A stretch of DNA of 64,000 nucleotides from NCBI GenBank assembly GCA_940337035.1, contig CALNHX010003301.1, positions 89,474 to 153,473 of the forward strand, in the 5' to 3' direction. The first letter of the stretch is position 1. Every line of letters begins with the position of its first letter. The notes below the pieces were generated by a model. The model saw only the letters and a list, made by a program, of their open reading frames with translations. It was not told the DNA's origin and did no database searches. This stretch comes from Agriotes lineatus (Eukaryota > Arthropoda > Insecta > Coleoptera > Elateridae). The position numbers and the translations under genes were made by a program. Below, piece by piece: positions 33,251-43,275 of the stretch.

Positions 33251-33287
33251 CTGAAGACGGGAGTAGATCAAAACTCCCGAAACGTCG
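33251..33287 (+). other. Hammerhead-ribozyme-like motif, right arm
   Basis: CTGAAGA, C, GGGAGT, loop, ACTCCC, GAAACGTC. The order fits a hammerhead core with stem II of 6 bp; one unpaired C follows CTGAAGA. Stems I and III are not evident. Confidence 0.45.
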
Positions 33288-33352
33288 TGTGATATACACC
33301 CTAGACAGTGGAAAAAGTCCGATAAAAACACATCACAATCGAGGTTCTACTG

Positions 33353-33885
33353 TACTACGAATGCTTGAAAGTGATTTAAAGATTTTCAAGCACGATCAGA
33401 TGCTTTGCTAAATACAAGCAAGCTCAAAATATCGAAAGCCTCATGGATTCGAATATCTAAGGTCAACCCTGGTAAAATCAAAATGAAACAATCGTTTAGC
33501 GAGGGTGAGGAATGGACAACCCGTAGAGTCTTAAAAAAGGGAAAAAATTTGGGCGATCTTTTGACCCCCTTACCACAACTGAAATGTAGAAGCAGGGTTA
33601 GTGACGAAAAGGTTCAGAATTTTAAAGACATGCTCGACTACTTACCTTTGAAACATTTGGCTTTCTACGAAAACCTGATCGAGGACAACGAACAAAAAAA
33701 AAGAAAAATAGTGGTGAACAACAAAAAAAGAAAACTAGTGATGAACAGCAAAAAAAAAAGAAAGTAGTGACGAACAACAAAAAAAGAAAAGTAGTGATGA
33801 ACAGCAAAAAAAGAAAAGTAGTGTTGAAATACCGGGCTGTAGTGGAGCATCAAGTTCCAATACAGGAACAAGAAAATAAGTAGTT
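33353..33885 (+). pseudogene. Insect-type DDE-like gene, block 4 (C-terminus)
   Basis: Beyond the Tigger insertion the coding resumes: FKDFQARSDALLNTSKLKIS, then ASWIRISKVNPGKIKMKQSF, EWTTRRVLKKGKNLGDLLTP and FKDMLDYLPLKHLAFYENLI. This is the C-terminal region expected after block 3 (a helix ending in LPxxxxxFYxxL). The tail is a simple repeat of E/Q/K with SSDEQQKKK units, encoded by an imperfect tandem of about 27 bp at 33690-33830, with a frame slip in an A-run. The last frame ends ...SSVEIPGCSGASSSNTGTRK. It is a pseudogene because blocks 1-4 carry stops, shifts and insertions. Confidence 0.7.
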
Positions 33886-34005
33886 TCATTTTGTTTGTTA
33901 TTAAAGTAGCAGTTAAGAGTTGAGTTTCATTTTTTTGTTATTAAAGTAGTAGAGTTAAGGGTTAGGTTTCATTTGTTTTTGTTATTAAAGTAGTACTTAA
34001 GACCC
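33886..34005 (+). repeat. Three imperfect tandem copies of a TTTCATTT...TTATTAAAGTAG unit
   Basis: Units at about 33893, 33925 and 33967 share TTTCATTT, then TTGTTATTAAAGTAG and a TTAAG word. They lie just after the end of the DDE-like gene, probably in its 3' sequence. Confidence 0.75.
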
Positions 34006-34367
34006 TTTTGTGCCGAACTTAGATACTTATTGATGTACCTTCCAAGAATTATCTTCTTTTTCATTATATTATATTTTTGTGTTAAGTTTTCCATTTCTAT
34101 TTTGTGTTATAGTTGTGTTGTATACCTATGTATTTTGAAATAAAATAGTTTTTGATTGTGAAAATTTATTTTTTAATGTTAGACAGTTTTTTGTGTTTTA
34201 CTCAGAAGTAACATGTTGGCACTTGTGTCCTTTTGAATTTACACTCTTCAATTTACTTATTTATTATGTTTCGTTGATATTTTTTTGTCTAGGTGCACGT
34301 TCCCAAATGGGCACATCACACTTTTTTGGAAAAATAATGAGCAACAATAAAAATAGTATATTATTCA
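34006..34367. other. Unassigned AT-rich spacer
   Basis: Low-complexity T-rich sequence between the DDE-like gene and the nested palindromes. No coding match. Confidence 0.35.
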
Positions 34368-34584
34368 CAACCATATATGTAATACGATCATTACTGACTT
34401 TTAAAAAGTTGGAAAATGAACTATTCCCAACTTGTAACTTTCCAACCGGTCGGAAGTGATTGCCGTCGCAGCGGTTGGAAAGTAATCCATTGCCGATCGC
34501 TCTCTAGGTAGCGACACTGGGAATCTCGTTCCATTCATGCGCGTCACAACCTGACGTATCATAATACGGATGGGGCCATAATTA

Positions 34585-34868
34585 TATACCGGGTGTCTTA
34601 AAAAGAATTACATCTAGTATGCTTTGAATTTCCCATAATGCAATCTAAAATTTTATTTGAAATTGGCAAAACTGTAAGTCTATGTCAAATTCGAGATTAG
34701 CAGGTTACGTTTTGCGTCAGTTTGTGTCAAAAGTGACGGAAATCCTAACCTGCTAACCTCAAATTTGACATATTCTTACAGTCTTGCCAATTTTAAGTAA
34801 AATTTTAAATAGCATTATGGGAAATTCAAAGCATACTAGATGTAATTATTATTAAGACACCCGGTATA
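34585..34868. mobile_element. Palindromic element with TACCGGGTGTCTTAA ends
   Basis: The left arm TACCGGGTGTCTTAAAAAG, AATTACATCTAGTATGCTTT and GAATTTCCCATAATG is mirrored to the end GACACCCGGTATA. The arms are about 85 bp. Its centre is a family B palindrome (34671-34782). TA on both sides is consistent with insertion into the GATGGGG element. Confidence 0.85.
34671..34782. mobile_element. Palindromic MITE (family B), copy 2
   Basis: ACTGTAAGTCTATGTCAAAT ... GCAGGTTACGTTTTGCGTCA mirrored by AATCCTAACCTGCTAACC ... TTTGACATATTCTTACAGT. It lacks the outer GTTGGTGGCA part seen in copies 1, 3 and 4. Confidence 0.85.
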
Positions 34869-35100
34869 ACAGCAATGAGATAACAGAAACAACAACATAG
34901 AATGCTTGAGTAAGAAAGAGATGACCATACAACAAAATTATTTTAGTAGCCACAATTAGTTGACATATGTCATAATTAAAATGAGCGTCAAGACTACTCG
35001 TATATTTGCTACAATGTTTATCTCTGTCTTACTCAAGCAATATGTTATTTTCTCGTTCATGTTATTTCATTGCTGTTATATATAATTGTGGCCCCATCGG

Positions 35101-35332
35101 TATAATAATTTTTCCAATTATTGTTTAGAATAAAGTGGTTGCGAATAAAATAGTATACACACCGAGGTGGAAAGTGTTTCATTCCTGTCGAGAGATTAAG
35201 TAGTTAACCGAGACGCGTAGCGTCGAGGTCAACTTTATCTCGAGACAGGAATGAAACTTTTCACCGTGGTATGTGTACTATTTTATTCGCAACCACTTTA
35301 TTCTAAACAATAATTGGAAAAATTATTATATT
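35101..35332. mobile_element. 232-bp palindromic MITE (TATAATAATTTTTCC ends)
   Basis: The left arm TATAATAATTTTTCCAATTA, GTTTAGAATAAAGTGG and TGCGAATAAAATAGTA is mirrored almost completely (TACTATTTTATTCGCA, CCACTTTATTCTAAAC) at the right. The centre is GC-rich (GACGCGTAGCGTC). Confidence 0.85.
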
Positions 35333-35335
35333 ATG

Positions 35336-35790
35336 ACTAGCAACCAGTGAGACAAATGTCTCATTTAATAAAACAAAAAAGACCGTTTTTCAAATAGAAC
35401 TTTAATAACTTTTTTCTCTATCTCTTACGGTTTGGCTGCTGAAACAGCGTCCCGGACGGACGGAAATCACGTGATTTCTCGAAAACCGGAAGTGTCGCGT
35501 TACTGAAATTCGGTTCCTGACCTGACATGACCATTCCAAACATATAACTTTCATAACTTTTTTCTCTATCTCTTACGGTTTGGCTGCTGAAACAGCGTCC
35601 CGGACGGAAATCACGTGATTTCTCGAAAACCGGAAGTGTCACGTGACTGAAATTCGGTTCCTGACCTGACATGACCATTCCAAACATATAACTTTAATAA
35701 CTTTTTTCTCTATCTCTTACGGTTTGGCTGCTGAAACAGCGTCCCGGACAGACAAGTCTATTAGATAAAGGATACGACAGGTTTTGATGC
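35336..35790 (+). repeat. Family C repeat with a tandem of about 146 bp
   Basis: TAACTTTTTTCTCTATCTCT followed by TACGGTTTGGCTGCTGAAAC recurs at about 35405, 35553 and 35697. Each unit ends with a CGTGATTTCTCGAAAACCGG and GAAATTCGGTTCCTGACC stretch. An inverted copy with one unit is at 59759-60141; both share the outer words GAGACAAATGTCTCA and GTCTATTAGATAAAGGAT. Confidence 0.88.
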
Positions 35791-36024
35791 GCATGAATGG
35801 ATCAACGAGATTCCCAGTGTCCCTACCTACTCAGCGGTCGGGAATGGATCGCGCATGAATGGATCAACGAGATTTCCATTGTCCCTACCTACACAGTGGT
35901 CGGGAATGGATTAATTTCCAACCGGCAATCACTTTTCCGACCGGTTGAAAAGTTACAATTTGGGAACAGCTCATTTTCCAACTTTTTAAAAGTCAGTAAT
36001 GACCTTATTACATACCAAGGTTGT

Positions 36025-36640
36025 AAAAAAACTAGAGCCAAACTCTTGCAAAAATATAATGAGTGGCTTCCGAGCAACAGGAATACACCCACTAAATCCA
36101 AACAAAGTGTTAAGAAAGCTACCCAATGAGAGATATAAGAAATAAGTTTCTACAGAAATAGACTCTGTGCTATTAAACTTTCTCAAAGAGCAAAGAACAC
36201 TGAAGAAATAATTTTCGTTGGTGCTAAAAAACAGATGTTAAAGGTGGCCCCTGGGTGTTCCATGTCATATGAAGATTTGGACAAAAATGAAGAAGTGTTT
36301 GAGAAATCGAACACATCAAGGCAGTTGATTCTGAAGATATTGTCGAAGGGGAACTAGAAGGGGAAGAAGACTTTGTCATCGAGGAAGGTTCATCTGTTTT
36401 GGTGTGATTCCATGGAAAGAAAAAATTCCTGTACTTTATAGGCGTTGTAATTGAGACTAACATTAAAATTGATCAGAATTACTGCGTTTGGGTAAAATTT
36501 GAGAGAAAGAAAAATTTAAAAGAAAATACAGTTTTAATATTTCTGATGTTACGCAAATTTTGCCATCTCCTTCCATAGATAAGACGAGGTCACCATATCT
36601 TTCCAATAGACTTCGACAATAATTTAGACCTTAGTTAGGT
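36025..36640 (+). pseudogene. Tigger/jerky-like transposase C-terminal fragment
   Basis: In one frame SGFRATGIHPLNPNKVLRKL (about 36062) is the conserved C-terminal GF-x-ATGI-x-P-x-N block of pogo/Tigger-type transposases. Later frames give EEDFVIEEGSSVLV, FHGKKKFLYFIGVVIETN and a region ending IFPIDFDNNLDL, resembling the C-terminal extension found in insect jerky-like proteins. Stops and frameshifts are frequent, and no N-terminal or catalytic part precedes it in the window. Confidence 0.7.
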
Positions 36641-39600
36641 AGGTAACTAAATAAGGACTTAGACGAGAAGACGGCTTTAACTTTGCCCAACTCATTTTAT
36701 TTTTTTTTTAATCATCTATCAACCTGGATTAATTTGTTGAATACTGGGTTAAACACTATGTTTGAATACATCACTTACAATTAAAATTGTTCCTTTAACG
36801 ATACGATTTCGAACACATTCTTAAAAATGTGGTCTAAGATGGACAAAGTATGGCGGCTTTACAGTATGTGAAAACAACTGTACACGTTTTGCAAACCTTA
36901 GCTGCCTGGGGCCACAAGATTTTTTGATCACCTGTTATATAGGTACCTAAGTATATAATAAACACGTTGTTACAATGTGTTACTGCATTTTTAAATTAAT
37001 TTTACTGACAGTATAACATCTGAATTTTGTATTTGACATTGTAAGATTTTTAGTTTGTTATTTGATATTAATAAATTTCCTTTTAGCAATAAAATATTAA
37101 TAACATGGTGTCGTTACATTTTAAATCGTATTTCCCAATTTGTTTATTAATTATTTAATGTAAGTACAGTTCTAAAGTATTTTTTACAACAGCAGTAGAA
37201 TAAAGAATCAAGTGTCAAGTTAAACAAAAATATCAATTCTTACAAAAAAAGTTCAGAGACCATAACCGATGAACGGATATGTCGCAACACCCTTATCTCT
37301 GCTATACGTCACAGTTTAGTCTCCTCCCATTGCACTAGCTATTTCACTCACCTCTCTGTCGCTTGCGAAGTACGATCTAACTAGATAGCACTCTTAAATG
37401 ATATAATATTCTACTAGTATGACTATGGAATAGTTCCTAATTTATTAATGCAACTATATTTACACTTAAATGTCAAACTTGACATTTGATTTTTAAGTGA
37501 CTTCTTGTTGCATTCCGAAATTAGGAACTATTTCATAGCGATACTAGATGAAAAGAATTTTTGATCATCCTCTACAATGTGCATGTAGTTTTGTTTTTCT
37601 AGCTAGTTAATTTATGTTAAACTCATTTTTTTTCTTAATAGTTTTAACGTTTTGTTTACAATGTTTATGCTTATGCCTTATTTAAATATATTCTGCATCG
37701 TTTATTTGATCAATTTGTTGTTTATAATATAATAAATAAAATACTTTTGTTTAAATAAGGGTAAAATATATTTTTGTCTTTCATTATTATTGTTTTTGAC
37801 AGTCTCTTAAGTCTATTTCATAACTTTAAGCTTAATTTTTGTGTTTAAGTAGTTTTTATGTTTCTTACAAATAGTGGGTATGGTTGTTGGCATGTCTGTT
37901 ATTTTGTATTTCAATATCTGTCGTTTATTAATTCGCTTGTCCGTTTCTAAAATGTATTTGCTAAATGAACCGTTTGTTCGAATAAATTATTTTTATTTTC
38001 TTACTCTATTACTGTATTTTTAAAAAATAATGTTTTTCAAGATGTTCTTTTTAGGCATATGATTCGGCTGAAGCTTCGTGCTGTGGCGAAATTTTAGGAT
38101 AAATGTACTGATTTTATTATAATTTAGGTACTGTGTGGACACCCATATTTGGGCAACTTCCCTTTTATTCAGAGAATCACCCTAATAACTTTTTTTTGGA
38201 TAGTGATACATAAGAGAAAAAAAGAATATAGAAATATATAACAGCGAATTACAATTTGGATTTACTTGCACATTAGTTAAGGTTCGAACTGATAATCATA
38301 AATAGTTTTGAACTGGTTAATAGTTGGGACAGACACTCTCTCTTGAAGTAGTTAATTACAGTGCTAAATGACTTGGTCTCCAAGAACGTTTTTATAATGG
38401 AGAGTTAAAAATTTTTATTTCTTTAGTTCCATATCGTCACTTCGGAGTTTGTGGTTGACAAAAAAAAAAGTGTAAACATTTTGTTTTCACCTGCGTAACA
38501 CATTTTTAAAATCTATGTTCCTTACCTGTATCTTTATAGAAGCTGTTGTTAATGCCGCTTCTGATGGTCGAATCTACTCACCTATTCAAATTAAGAACAA
38601 CAAGTTTGAAGCTCTACAATAATCATAAAGCCAGCAACCAATAACGCCCTTTAAGAAATAACAAAGTAACCAGCGATGACAAACTGTAAGGAACCTTTAC
38701 CAGAACTAGAGTAAAATGAATGGCCTCAATGAGAATTGTTTTAAGAATTATTACCATAACTTATAACGTCAGCGGAGTAATAAAACATTGTCTAGACACA
38801 TTTCAGCATTTCTAAAAAATTACAAATCATGAAGAAATCTTTAAGAAGACAAACTAGAGCAGTTAACCAAGAGATACATATATAATCAGAACAGAGACCA
38901 ACGAAATTAGACGGAAACCAACTCTGCCTTGTCAAATATGAAATATTTTGTACTCATTAAAAGAGGATTCAGATTTTGCGGTTATTGTTGATGAGAATAC
39001 TGAAATCAATAGGTTGAAAATGAAATCATAAATAGAAACACATTTTTGACACCAATCACACCGATTAGCATCTAGTGTATAGCAATAACAGTGCTTATTA
39101 TTTGCACACATCTTCAGCTCAGTGCACAAAAGCAAAACTCGTGATAGTAAAACATAACTGCCTTTACAGATTAAAGAGAATCTGTTGATGCTGAAACTAA
39201 GAAGTTTCACATCACTGACTGAAAAGATCACTGATGACTGCTCACTTAGATGATATGCATATTATTCTTGGATTTTTCATTGAAGTCATTGTAATGAGGC
39301 ATCACATCACAACTATGTGCATCATTCATGTTGCACAGTATTTTCAATGAATTTGGAAACGTCATGGTTTTTTCGTGTTTTAGCTGTTTCGAGCCTTAGA
39401 ATTATAATCTTTGATGGGATTGCATATCCGTGCATATCCGATTGATAATTCAATCAAAAGATTTAGAATCTTTTGAAGTGGAGGTGTTTCAATAATTTAT
39501 CTTCATTGAACAAGCATGTTGAGGTTGTAAAATCTTTTTAGGACTGTTACAGCACCATCATTTACGAATTTATTCATCTGGTTTGACAGTTTTCCTCACA

Positions 39601-39723
39601 GCAAGCAGTTCCTGCAACAAGAAAGTAATTGTTAATTTATTGGTAATTCAAACATTATGGAAACTAACTTAAACTTTCAAGAAATTTCATAATTTTTCAA
39701 ATTGTGGAAGAACATATTTAAAA
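36641..39723. other. 3-kb AT-rich stretch without recognisable genes
   Basis: Apart from the palindrome at 37411-37549 I see no transposase, TIR or satellite. An open stretch on the minus strand at 38932-39231 has no recognisable motif and is not called. The region could hold decayed LINE sequence (around 38560-38930). Confidence 0.45.
37411..37549. mobile_element. 139-bp palindromic MITE
   Basis: CTAGTATGACTATGGAATAG then TTCCTAATTT at the left pairs with AAATTAGGAACTATTTCATA then GCGATACTAG at the right. Inner words ATGCAAC/GTTGCAT and AAATGTCAAA/TTTGACATTT extend the pairing across nearly the whole element. Confidence 0.8.
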
Positions 39724-39926
39724 TTAACCTTCAACGGACTGGCCGGGGTCCAAGCGGACCCCAGACCATTATTATTTTGAATAACTTTCCTAATTTAAAA
39801 TTTAAAATATTGGGCGATTATCTATCTTTTCTTTGGGGTTTCCTCTATCTGTTTATTATATTATTTCAGATATGATCATTGTTGTTTCAGTTTTTTACAA
39901 TTTTTTTTAGCCTAGGGTCTGTTGAG
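39724..39926 (+). mobile_element. 5' terminal region of piggyBac-like element 3
   Basis: TTAA (39724-39727) is followed by CCTTCAACGGACTGGCCG. Within it are two GC-rich palindromes, GGGGTCCAAGCGGACCCC and GGGTCTGTTGAGACCCC. A TTAA target and palindrome-bearing ends are usual for piggyBac-like elements, and the transposase frame starts about 210 bp further on. I did not find the matching 3' end. Confidence 0.65.
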
Positions 39927-41650
39927 ACCCCGGCCCGCCTTAACAATATTAAAATTGGTCTTAATTATTTCCAATCGAGTAAGGGAATTCCCCAGTATTG
40001 TCTGTACTTCCCCGTTCTTGTGCTTCTAAGCATACTTCAGGCGTTTCACATGAGTTTGGGATTGCCCATACTATAAATGTGCACCTGCATGTGCAACATT
40101 CACTTAATTTCTGTTAGCTGATCGTATTGTGCGGTTGAAGATGGGTACCGTATCACGATTTCAAGATAGTAAGTGCCTTATAGATGAAGAACTGTTGTAT
40201 TTGCTTGAGAATGATGATCCCGATACTGAAAATAATTATGATGTTGAAGTGGCTGCAAGTGATGTAGAAGAAGATGTCATGACAGAATAAGATGAAGAGG
40301 AAGCCAAATTTGAAGACATTGCAGAATCCAGCAGTTACGTTCGAAATTTTCCAAAAGATGGAGCAGAATGATCCAAGATACCAATAAACACACAAACTAA
40401 ATTACCAAAAGCCAATATTCGAAAAACTACACTTGGACTTACAACTTGTAGCTCAGGTATTTCCAGCATGCAAGATGTTTTTCTTCTATTTTTCAGTCCT
40501 GGCATCATTGACATAATCGTAACTGAGACGAATAGAAAAGCCAAAGCTTTTATAATAAATGGAATGACAAAAATCCGAACAATACTAGAAATTATAAGCC
40601 CGTTGATGCTATCGAAACCAAGTCTTACATTGTACTTCTTCTCACATTAGGAGCTCTGCATTGTTCTAACTTCAGTGTCGGGATATATCAGCCATCCTAT
40701 AGTACCTGCTATAATGTCAAGAGACAGATACAAAGAAATTGCTATTTTCTTGAGATTTGATAATTTTGAAACCAGAGAAGAGCGAAAAATAATAAATAAG
40801 CTAGCTCCAGTAAGGGACATCTTTGAAATTTTTGTCTCAAATTGTAAGAAGTCTTTGAACCCAAGTGCTTATCTTTGTGTGGACGAACAACTTGAACCAT
40901 TTTGAGGGCGAGCACCTTTCAGGGTCTACATAAAAAGTACACCCAACCAGTACGGTATAAAGATATGAACCCTTTCTGACTGTGACAATGCGCCTGAAAA
41001 AAATCAGGGACTAAGAGTGGTGTTAGATATAGTACAGCATTAGCCACAAGGCTGTGATAGAATTACCGATAACTTCTTTACCAGTATGCACCTTGCTGAT
41101 ACACTGTGGAAAAAGAACATGACCCTGTGCGGCACGCTGTGTAAAAATAAGGTATTTATTCCTAAGGAACTATTACCAGCAATATACAGGGTGTCTCAAA
41201 AAGAATGGGACACCGATTAGCCAAAGATTCCTTACGTCATACTAAATCCATTAAACCTAATATACCTTAGTACAAAGTCCTTTAAGAAGTTATAGGGCCT
41301 TGAAGTTCAATTTTTTATTTTTTATTTTTTTGTTAATTTCCACAAATGTAGAGATATCGATTTGAATTTTGGTATACATACTTACTGTTATATACTACAC
41401 TAATAGGAAAATAATTTCATAAACTAGACTTGACTGTAAAGGACACTTTACCTAACTTTCAAAACTTTTTTTAGCTCTAACTTCGTTATATGTAACATTT
41501 TTAAAAATTTTATGTTATTCTCTGAAAGAGAATTAAAAACCACAAAAATAATGTACTCTTAGTTCTTAAGCCTAAAAGCAACCGTTTACCGTAAAATGCC
41601 CATCAAAGGTTTTTAGTTGTCATTAAGATGTGCAATTATCAAGTAACCAT

Positions 41651-41900
41651 GATCACAAAAACAATGGGTAATGATTGTAATCTAGTAAACAACAACAAGA
41701 AATCAATTAATGACGTTGGTGACATCAGGTTTTTGTCTTTTGTGCTTACGAAGATGCTGCGACATAACGAACCTTTCAACATTGGAAAACTCGTTATGTA
41801 GCGGCATTTTCTTAAACATAAGAGAACAAATTTTTATGTCACTAATATCATTAATTGATTTATCATTGTTTTTTACTAGATTACCATTGTTTTTGTGATC
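41651..41900. mobile_element. 250-bp MITE with GATCACAAAAACAATGG ends
   Basis: The left GATCACAAAAACAATGGGTA ... AATCTAGTAAA ... AAATCAATTAATGA is mirrored at the right (TCATTAATTGATTT ... TTTACTAGATT ... CCATTGTTTTTGTGATC). It interrupts the left arm of the 3.5-kb element; the arm sequence resumes after it with AAACCGTTCAATAGTTAT. Confidence 0.85.
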
Positions 41901-42180
41901 ATGCCTATAAACCGTTCAATAGTTATTTGCCAAGTAGGTAGACATGGAATTTTGTTTTTATGTTTAATAAAACTAAAACTCCCTAGAAACTCTTTCTGAC
42001 ACTTTGTCAGAAGCAGCTGTTATGTACAGGAGGCTCACGAAAGTGTCTAATTTGACATTTTGAGGTTAAACATGCAATGTTGCCAGTCCTTTCATACTTT
42101 GTTTGCCACTAGGCATAATATGTATGGACATCGGCGTCATGGATATCTATCTGTCAACAAATTGTAGTACTAAAGTAAGT

Positions 42181-43232
42181 ATGCCAAAAGTCATTAAAGG
42201 TGACACAAAACTACAAATTACAAAGGCTTACAGGCATTATAAAGCCGACAGGCCCGATCTCAGTGAAACTGAAATCTTTGCCCGGCTTATAGTGACTTTT
42301 GGGATGCAAGTATTTATGCATAAAACTTAATTGTTGCTTTAATTTTCGGCTTTGTACTGTTTTAGATATCTGAAAGAACTATTAGAAATATTATGGGGCG
42401 GAGCAATTTTGAAATTAAACCTTTTGGCCCACGACCTAAAAATGATACATACTATTTGCAACATACGCACTGAAGAAGTAGTTAACAATGCGAGACAAAT
42501 TGTGCAAGAACAACCACACGTATCTGTTCGCCATTTAGGACAGCAATTAAATGTTTCATATTCAACATCTCATAAGGTATTAAGAAGCAATTTGCATTAT
42601 TTTACTTACTGGTTGCAAGTGTATCAGAAACTGCTGCCAAACGATCCTAGGTTAGATTGGAATTTTGTAACTGGTTTATCAATAATTTAGGAAATAACGA
42701 TAATGCATTTGAGAAAACTTTCTTTACTGATGAGGCATACTTCTATTTATCTGGCTATATTAATTCACAAAGTATGAGGATGTGGAGCGCTGAGAATCCC
42801 AATTTTTATGTTGAAGAACCGCTTCACCCACAAAAAATCGGGGTTTGGGCTGCAATTAGTAAAAGAAGAGTTATAGGTCCTATATTTTTTGAAGGTAATT
42901 GAGTGCAGCAAAACGATTAAATTTTATTTTAATAGTTCAAATTTTAGGTTTTCTAAATGCACAACCATTTCATACTGAAATTTTGTCGCCGTTTTTTGAA
43001 GAGTTACGTGACAATGAATTACAAAAGGGTTACGTACTTTCAATAAGATGGGGCATAAATTTACTTGGCGAGTTTTACAAAAACAGAGTTATTAGTCAAA
43101 ACATGTCTACAGTGTGGCCCCCGAGGTCTTGTAACTTAACTCCCTATGATTTTCTTCTGTGGCCATATTTAAAAAAAATCCATTCTTCAACTTCCACTGG
43201 ACAATATTCAGCAGCTTTAACAAAGAAGTAAT
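42181..43232 (+). pseudogene. Tc1/IS630-like transposase with a short intron
   Basis: Exon 1 (42181-42309) reads MPKVIKGDTKLQITKAYRHY to FGMQ. Splicing to 42366 gives ISERTIRNIMGRSNFEIKPF. After a frameshift come QPHVSVRHLGQQLNVSYSTS and LLPNDPRLDWNF, the second HTH and linker. The catalytic domain has KTFFTDEAYFYLSGYINSQS (first D), MRMWSAENPNF and KIGVWAAISKRRVIGPIFFE. The second catalytic block is degraded: the QDGAPPH-type motif is replaced by LNAQPFH, losing the aspartate. TVWPPRSCNLTPYDFLLWPY keeps the third acid position. Several frameshifts and stops are present. Confidence 0.88.
42310..42365 (+). other. 56-bp intron in the Tc1-like transposase
   Basis: Donor GTATTTATGC at 42310 and acceptor TACTGTTTTAG ending at 42365. 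Both exons join in phase 0 to give FGMQISERTIRNIM, consistent with the family. Confidence 0.75.
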
Positions 43233-43275
43233 GGAAAAAATGAAGAAATCAATAATAATGGCGTAATATTAAGAT

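Larger units (their letters stand above)
32696..33336. mobile_element. 641-bp inverted-repeat retroelement with 12-bp duplication and hammerhead-like motifs
   Basis: AATCGAGGTTCT flanks both sides (32684-32695 and 33337-33348), splitting the right TIR of Tigger. Two arms of about 161 bp (32727-32887 and 33176-33336) are inverted copies. Each contains ACGTTTCG ... CCCGTCTTCAGGTGTTC or its complement. The central part holds an open stretch near 32950-33120 (MPNPTQNTVFKSRVTILKDI) and a pol III-like pair TAGTGGTAAGAGTG and GAGTTCAAACCCC near the right arm. The left arm carries an extra 30-bp tail shared with the copy at 51025-51120. A long TSD with inverted partial copies suggests a Penelope-like or SINE-type retroelement. 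Confidence 0.75.
27480..33352 (+). mobile_element. 5.9-kb Tigger-like element with TA duplication
   Basis: The left end CAGTAGAACCCCGATTATCC and the right end AATCGAGGTTCTACTG form a typical Tigger TIR pair. TA flanks both sides (27478-27479 and 33353-33354), and the host DDE-like gene continues beyond. Additional GATTATCCG words sit just inside each end. Within it are the transposase (27644-30235), a 909-bp foldback MITE in an intron, a 520-bp MITE, a mariner and an inverted-repeat element in the right TIR. Confidence 0.92.
34569..35098. mobile_element. Palindromic MITE (GATGGGGCCATAATTATA ends)
   Basis: GATGGGGCCATAATTATA at the left pairs with TATAATTGTGGCCCCATC at the right. Inner arms AACAGCAATGA ... 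GCTTGAGTAAGA pair with TCTTACTCAAGC ... TCATTGCTGTT. The left arm is interrupted at a TA by the element at 34585-34868. Confidence 0.8.
34368..36023. mobile_element. 1.66-kb foldback element containing nested palindromes
   Basis: The left arm reads CATTACTGACTTTTAAAAAG, TTGGAAAATGAAC and AACTTTCCAACCGGTCGG. The right arm has the complement (CCGACCGGTTGAAAAGTT ... CTTTTTAAAAGTCAGTAATG). The inverted arms run about 190 bp and include GGGAATCTCGTTCCATTCAT and its mirror. The right arm carries a duplicated 60-bp segment (GAATGGATCAACGAGATT twice). The interior is occupied by at least four other palindromic or tandem elements. Confidence 0.8.

Noticed and set aside
33665..33889. Minus-strand Phe-rich open frames that look like membrane proteins
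   Set aside because: They are the complement of the A-rich tandem tail of the DDE-like gene.
35418..35687. 89-codon minus-strand frame with an internal repeat (MFGMVMSGQEPNF)
   Set aside because: It is the translation of the family C tandem units; the inverted copy at 59.8 kb does not preserve it.
38932..39231. 99-codon minus-strand frame
   Set aside because: No motif, AT-rich, and no homology I can recognise.
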